Shown here: positions 60,831 through 64,000 of the stretch, in pieces
How positions within the stretch are numbered: position 1 is the first letter of the stretch
Layout of the letters: every line of letters starts with the position of its first letter
Assembly: GCA_038363925.1 (NCBI GenBank)
Contig: JAQQWL010000007.1
Span: 1,116,001-1,180,000 of the forward strand
Reading direction: 5' to 3'
DNA length: 64,000 nt
Source: Apiospora phragmitis
Lineage: Eukaryota > Ascomycota > Sordariomycetes > Amphisphaeriales > Apiosporaceae
The notes under the pieces: model-generated
Seen by the model: only the letters and a program-made list of their open reading frames with translations
Told to the model about the DNA's origin: nothing
Databases searched by the model: none
Program-made: the position numbers and the translations under genes

Positions 60831-63136
60831 CTATTGCTGAAGCGGTGGTGATGGAGCAGCTGCGTTACTGGCTGCTTGAGTAGCGGGACTGGGTGCAGAT
60901 GGTCCCTGTTGAGTGTGCTGTTGGGCCTGGGGATAAGGTTGAGGTATTACCGGGTATTTGTTGTTCGTAGGCCCAGTGTACTGATTGGGGTTTGGCACAC
61001 CAGTCTGCTGAGGAATAAAAGACTGTTGGTACTGAGGTGGCCCCGAGGGGCCGCCATAGGAAAGGTTGGGAAAGTATGGATTCTGTGATGCACCCGTATA
61101 ATCTGCTTGTGGGAGGTTTGTTGCCGGTTGGAAAGTCGTATGGCTAGCCGCTTCGCCTGGCTGGGTCGCTGGAGTGCTAGCAAAGCTAGATTCTCCGTAC
61201 TGCTGCTGCTGCTGCTGCAAAGCGGCATTAAGGAGCTGTTCCTCGTAGGCGGCTTGCTCCTGTGACGATAGCATCGAGCTCTGTTGCGCTCCCGAAACCG
61301 TAGGATTCACCTGTTGTTCCGGCTGCTGTCGTGTCTGAGGTTGCTGCTGTTGTTGTAGTGTAGACAAGAAAGCTTGTGTATTAGCAGACTGCTGCTGCTG
61401 CTGCAAGATGGATGCGAAAGCTTGAGATCCGTAGTCTTGGCCAGTAGTTGAAGCCGCCTGTATGGCCGATAAAAGCGCCTGGGTAGACGCTGCCTGTTGC
61501 TTCATGGTCGCCGCCAGGATGTCGGCTTGGGCTTGGGGCTGTTGCTGTTGCTGTTGCTGCTGGCTTAGTACGCTGAGCATCTGGGACGCGAAATCAGGCT
61601 GCCCTTGAGTCGTTGAGGGGTTGTTCTGCATCGTCGACAGCAGGGCCTGCGTCGATGCGGCCGATTGCTGCTGTATGGCGTTCATGATCTGCTGCGAGGG
61701 GTCCGTCTGGTCCCCTTGCGCACCACCCCCGATCAGACTGCCCAGTATAGACGTGGTCAGATCGCTAGATTGCTGCTGCTGCTGCTGTTGTTGTAGTATG
61801 GCCGAAACTAGGTCGGGTTGCTGCCCAGTCGCGGCCCCCTGAAGTAGTGCAGACAGGTCTGGCTCCGTCTGCTGTTGTGTCGCACCCGCCAGCATCTGCG
61901 TAAAGGTGTCGAATCCGCCGCTTGAACCCTCCATGGAGCCATCACCACCAATGGCTTGCAACATGGCGTAGCCCGCAAGTCCCACTGCCGCTAACCCACC
62001 GACGGCCGCAAGCCCACCATTACCATTACTACTACTATCACCACCACTACTGGCACCTGCGGCTCCAAGTTGTTGTTGCTGTTGTTGTTGTGGCACTCCC
62101 GGCCTCAGCGCCTGCTGTAACTGGTACGCCGCAGCGATGTCCGGGTTAGTGACCGCGAGCAAGGGCATGGCGGGCTGCGCCACCTTGTCCACCCATTCGC
62201 CCGTCTTGGCCACGTACTCGAGGCCGGTTCTGTACGCCTTCTTGGCCGACTCCTTGTTGATGTACTTGGATATTCGCCTGAAGTTGTTGTTACTGGGCCG
62301 CGAGTTGATGAGCGGGATCGTGGGACCGTTCATACTCAGGCCGAAGCTAGGGGCCGCGGCGGGGCCAGACTAGGCATGGTGGTGTCGCCGCTGTTGCTGC
62401 TGCCGTTCTGTTGGGGTTGAGGATAGGGAAGTTGCGTTGTGGCGTAGACTGGGTTGTAAGGGGGTATTGTGGAGGAAGAAGGGGCTGTTGTTGGACTGCT
62501 GGGTGAGGAAGAGCCGTCCGGGGAGAGGTTCGGCGCAGCGCTCTGCCCGGGAGGCGGCGGGAAATACATCATACTCTGTTGTTGCTGCTGCTGTGAGCGC
62601 TCATTCCTTGGTTGATTCGACGTTGAGGGACTGGCAGTGGGAGTTTGCGGCGGCGGCGGCGGTGGTGGGCCCGGAGGTAGAGGGAAGTACATGTTTGCAC
62701 CGCTCGGACTCTGCGGCGGTAATGGAGTAGTAGTAGCAACAGCAACGTCAACGTTACTAATACTCGCTTGTGGTCCCAGTGCCATTGGAGAGGTAGCGAT
62801 ATTGTTAGTAAACGAGTCCGTAGTAGTCACAGTGTTGCTGCCATTGTGGGCTGCGCTGTTCTCCGCCGGCGTTGCGGTCTTTGCTGAAGGCGGCGGCGGC
62901 AATAAGGAAGCAGGCTGCTGCTGGACTGCTGGTTTATAGACATGGGCAGTAACAGACACCGGTCGACGTCGAATCGCAAAATTGTTCGCCCTCGGAATCG
63001 TGGCGGCAGGAGGAGGAGTAGGCGAAGAAAACATGATCCCCCCTGAACTTGGACTAATACAATCTTGTATAGAGTGATGTGGATTGCCAGTTGCTGCTGG
63101 CAGCGACACAGGGCTTTGCATAACTGGAGCCGCCAT
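60831..63136 (-). CDS. Glutamine-rich, proline-rich low-complexity protein (one-base frame break)
   Basis: An unspliced frame of about 768 codons starts at ATG 63136 (MAAPVMQSPVS). The N-terminal third is Pro/Ser/Thr-rich with PPPPPPP runs and repeated MYFPPPPG/MYFPLPPG motifs. A more ordered block follows around INKESAKKAYRTGLEYVAKTGEWVDKVAQPAMP. The rest is dominated by polyglutamine tracts (up to eight) and a repeated S-T-QALLS pattern. A one-base loss at a plus-strand GGGG (62361-62364) breaks the frame just before MNGPTIPLINSRP; a separate start at ATG 62333 is the alternative. Composition is prion-like, compatible with condensate formation or coactivator function, but no family is recognised. 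Confidence 0.7.
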
Positions 63137-63879
63137 GTTGAGCAAGAAAAAGAGAGAGTCACTTCTTCAAGCCACGATATGTAAGTAGGTATGTAGGGAC
63201 TTTTGCTGACAGTTCAGAAAAGATCTCAGAAACATGGTGGCGCAAAGCTTGAGTTATAGTCCTCTGAGCTGAAGGGCATCGACCCGTTCCAGCCAGCTCC
63301 GTGTCTTGGCTTACCTCCCTCCCTCTGATTGTTGTCATGCTTCCGCAGTGGACGAGAACGCCTATCGAAGCTGGGGTACATGATAACGCGGACGGGGATG
63401 GATAGGTGGTCTGCAGCTGAGTGTGGCTGCATACATATCGACGCACTTCCCGACCGAGAATGGCCGATTTGGAAGCTAGTTGCATGAGCTGAAAACATAA
63501 TGACCACAAGGGGGCTTTTGCTTGTTGGGCACAGCCATAAAACCCCAGCTGTCTTGCGCCAAGCCCAATATTTCTAGGGGACTCAACTAGAGACGACCAA
63601 TCCCGCCGCAGCATTCCAGAACATGTATCCCTTCTTCGAAGGAGGGTAGCGTTCTGCCCGGCTGCCTCGTAACTCCACCATATGTTTGATATATTCGCGG
63701 TGGATGTATGCGGCTGATGCAATGCTTGATCAGCACTTTCATGTGATGATAGAACCTAGAAGCCTGAAGTGTCCAGCCGCAAATGATAGCAGATCATGGT
63801 GTTGAGTGATTGATGTGGAACGAACCAAATTGGTATATATGATGACAAGGTTGACATATTCGATGTAGCAACAACAACA
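63137..63879. other. Divergent intergenic region
   Basis: About 740 bases between the Q-rich gene start and the possible gene at the right edge. No clear gene inside. Confidence 0.45.
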
Positions 63880-64000
63880 ATGCCTTTAGGCTATCATGAC
63901 CTCCTCCATCTCCTAGAATGCGCACGCTCGCCCCTCTCCGTCAACTGGTCCTCCTGCTTCCCCTCGGCCATCCTCTCCGCATTCCCGTCCTCCGGGACGC
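63880..64000 (+). CDS. Possible start of a gene running off the right edge
   Basis: From ATG 63880 the frame stays open to the edge (40 codons). It begins MPLGYHDLLHLLECARSPLS and continues through NWSSCFPSAILSAF. The start is preceded by CAACAACAACA, a favourable fungal leader context, and GC content and codon use rise after it. The product is not recognisable from this fragment. Confidence 0.45.
   Translation, partial: MPLGYHDLLHLLECARSPLSVNWSSCFPSAILSAFPSSGT

Overview
The window reads as chromosomal DNA of a filamentous ascomycete (Pezizomycotina, most likely a Sordariomycete). Genes are compact and carry short GT-AG introns (about 50-125 nt). The families fit this group: Clr5-domain protein, Zn2Cys6 regulator with a long polyglutamine tract, QDE-1/SAD-1-type RNA-dependent RNA polymerase, GH55 exo-beta-1,3-glucanase, short secreted tyrosinase, and a NIS1-like secreted effector. 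I see no viral, plasmid or bacterial features, no CRISPR array and no intact transposon. Gene density is modest, with several gene-free stretches of 2-4.5 kb.

Layout, left to right. 1-338: C-terminus of an aldo/keto reductase. 748-2353: Clr5-domain protein. 2621-3890 (-): RCH1-type SBF-like membrane protein. 7091-10833 (-): full-length RNA-dependent RNA polymerase with four in-frame stops and a frameshift. 12459-15149: Zn2Cys6 regulator. 15547-17854 (-) and 18933-20433 (+): amidase and DAL5-type permease, divergent around an intergenic region with several GATA motifs. 21520-22015: NIS1-like secreted protein. 25437-28548 (-): calpain-like protease. 31505-33268 (-): tyrosinase. 35686-37049: Ni/Co transporter. 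37865-37950: intron-containing tRNA-Cys. 38358-39288 (-): class I glutamine amidotransferase-like protein. 40645-41644: secreted SurE-type phosphatase. 45632-47541: Myb-like protein. 47992-49008 (-): Ap4A phosphorylase. 53497-56481: GH55 glucanase. 57519-58653: FIT/Scs3 protein. 59091-60179 (-): unrecognised secreted protein. 60831-63136 (-): glutamine-rich protein. 63880 to the edge: possible start of another gene.

The most striking property is gene damage. The RNA-dependent RNA polymerase keeps its catalytic DYDGD motif but has TGA, TGA, TAA and TAG codons in its frame. At least seven other genes (amidase, calpain twice, tyrosinase, amidotransferase, SurE, Myb, Q-rich protein) each contain a one- or two-base frame break, mostly in short single-base runs. 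Nine neighbouring genes are fully open once spliced. The indels could be assembly errors. The RdRP stops are substitutions and look like real decay or, more speculatively, targets of fungal A-to-I mRNA editing.

No obvious biosynthetic cluster is present. The clearest functional pairing is the amidase with the divergent permease, a plausible nitrogen-scavenging pair under GATA-factor control. The NIS1-like protein, glucanase, tyrosinase and secreted phosphatase suggest a fungus that secretes actively and may associate with plants.
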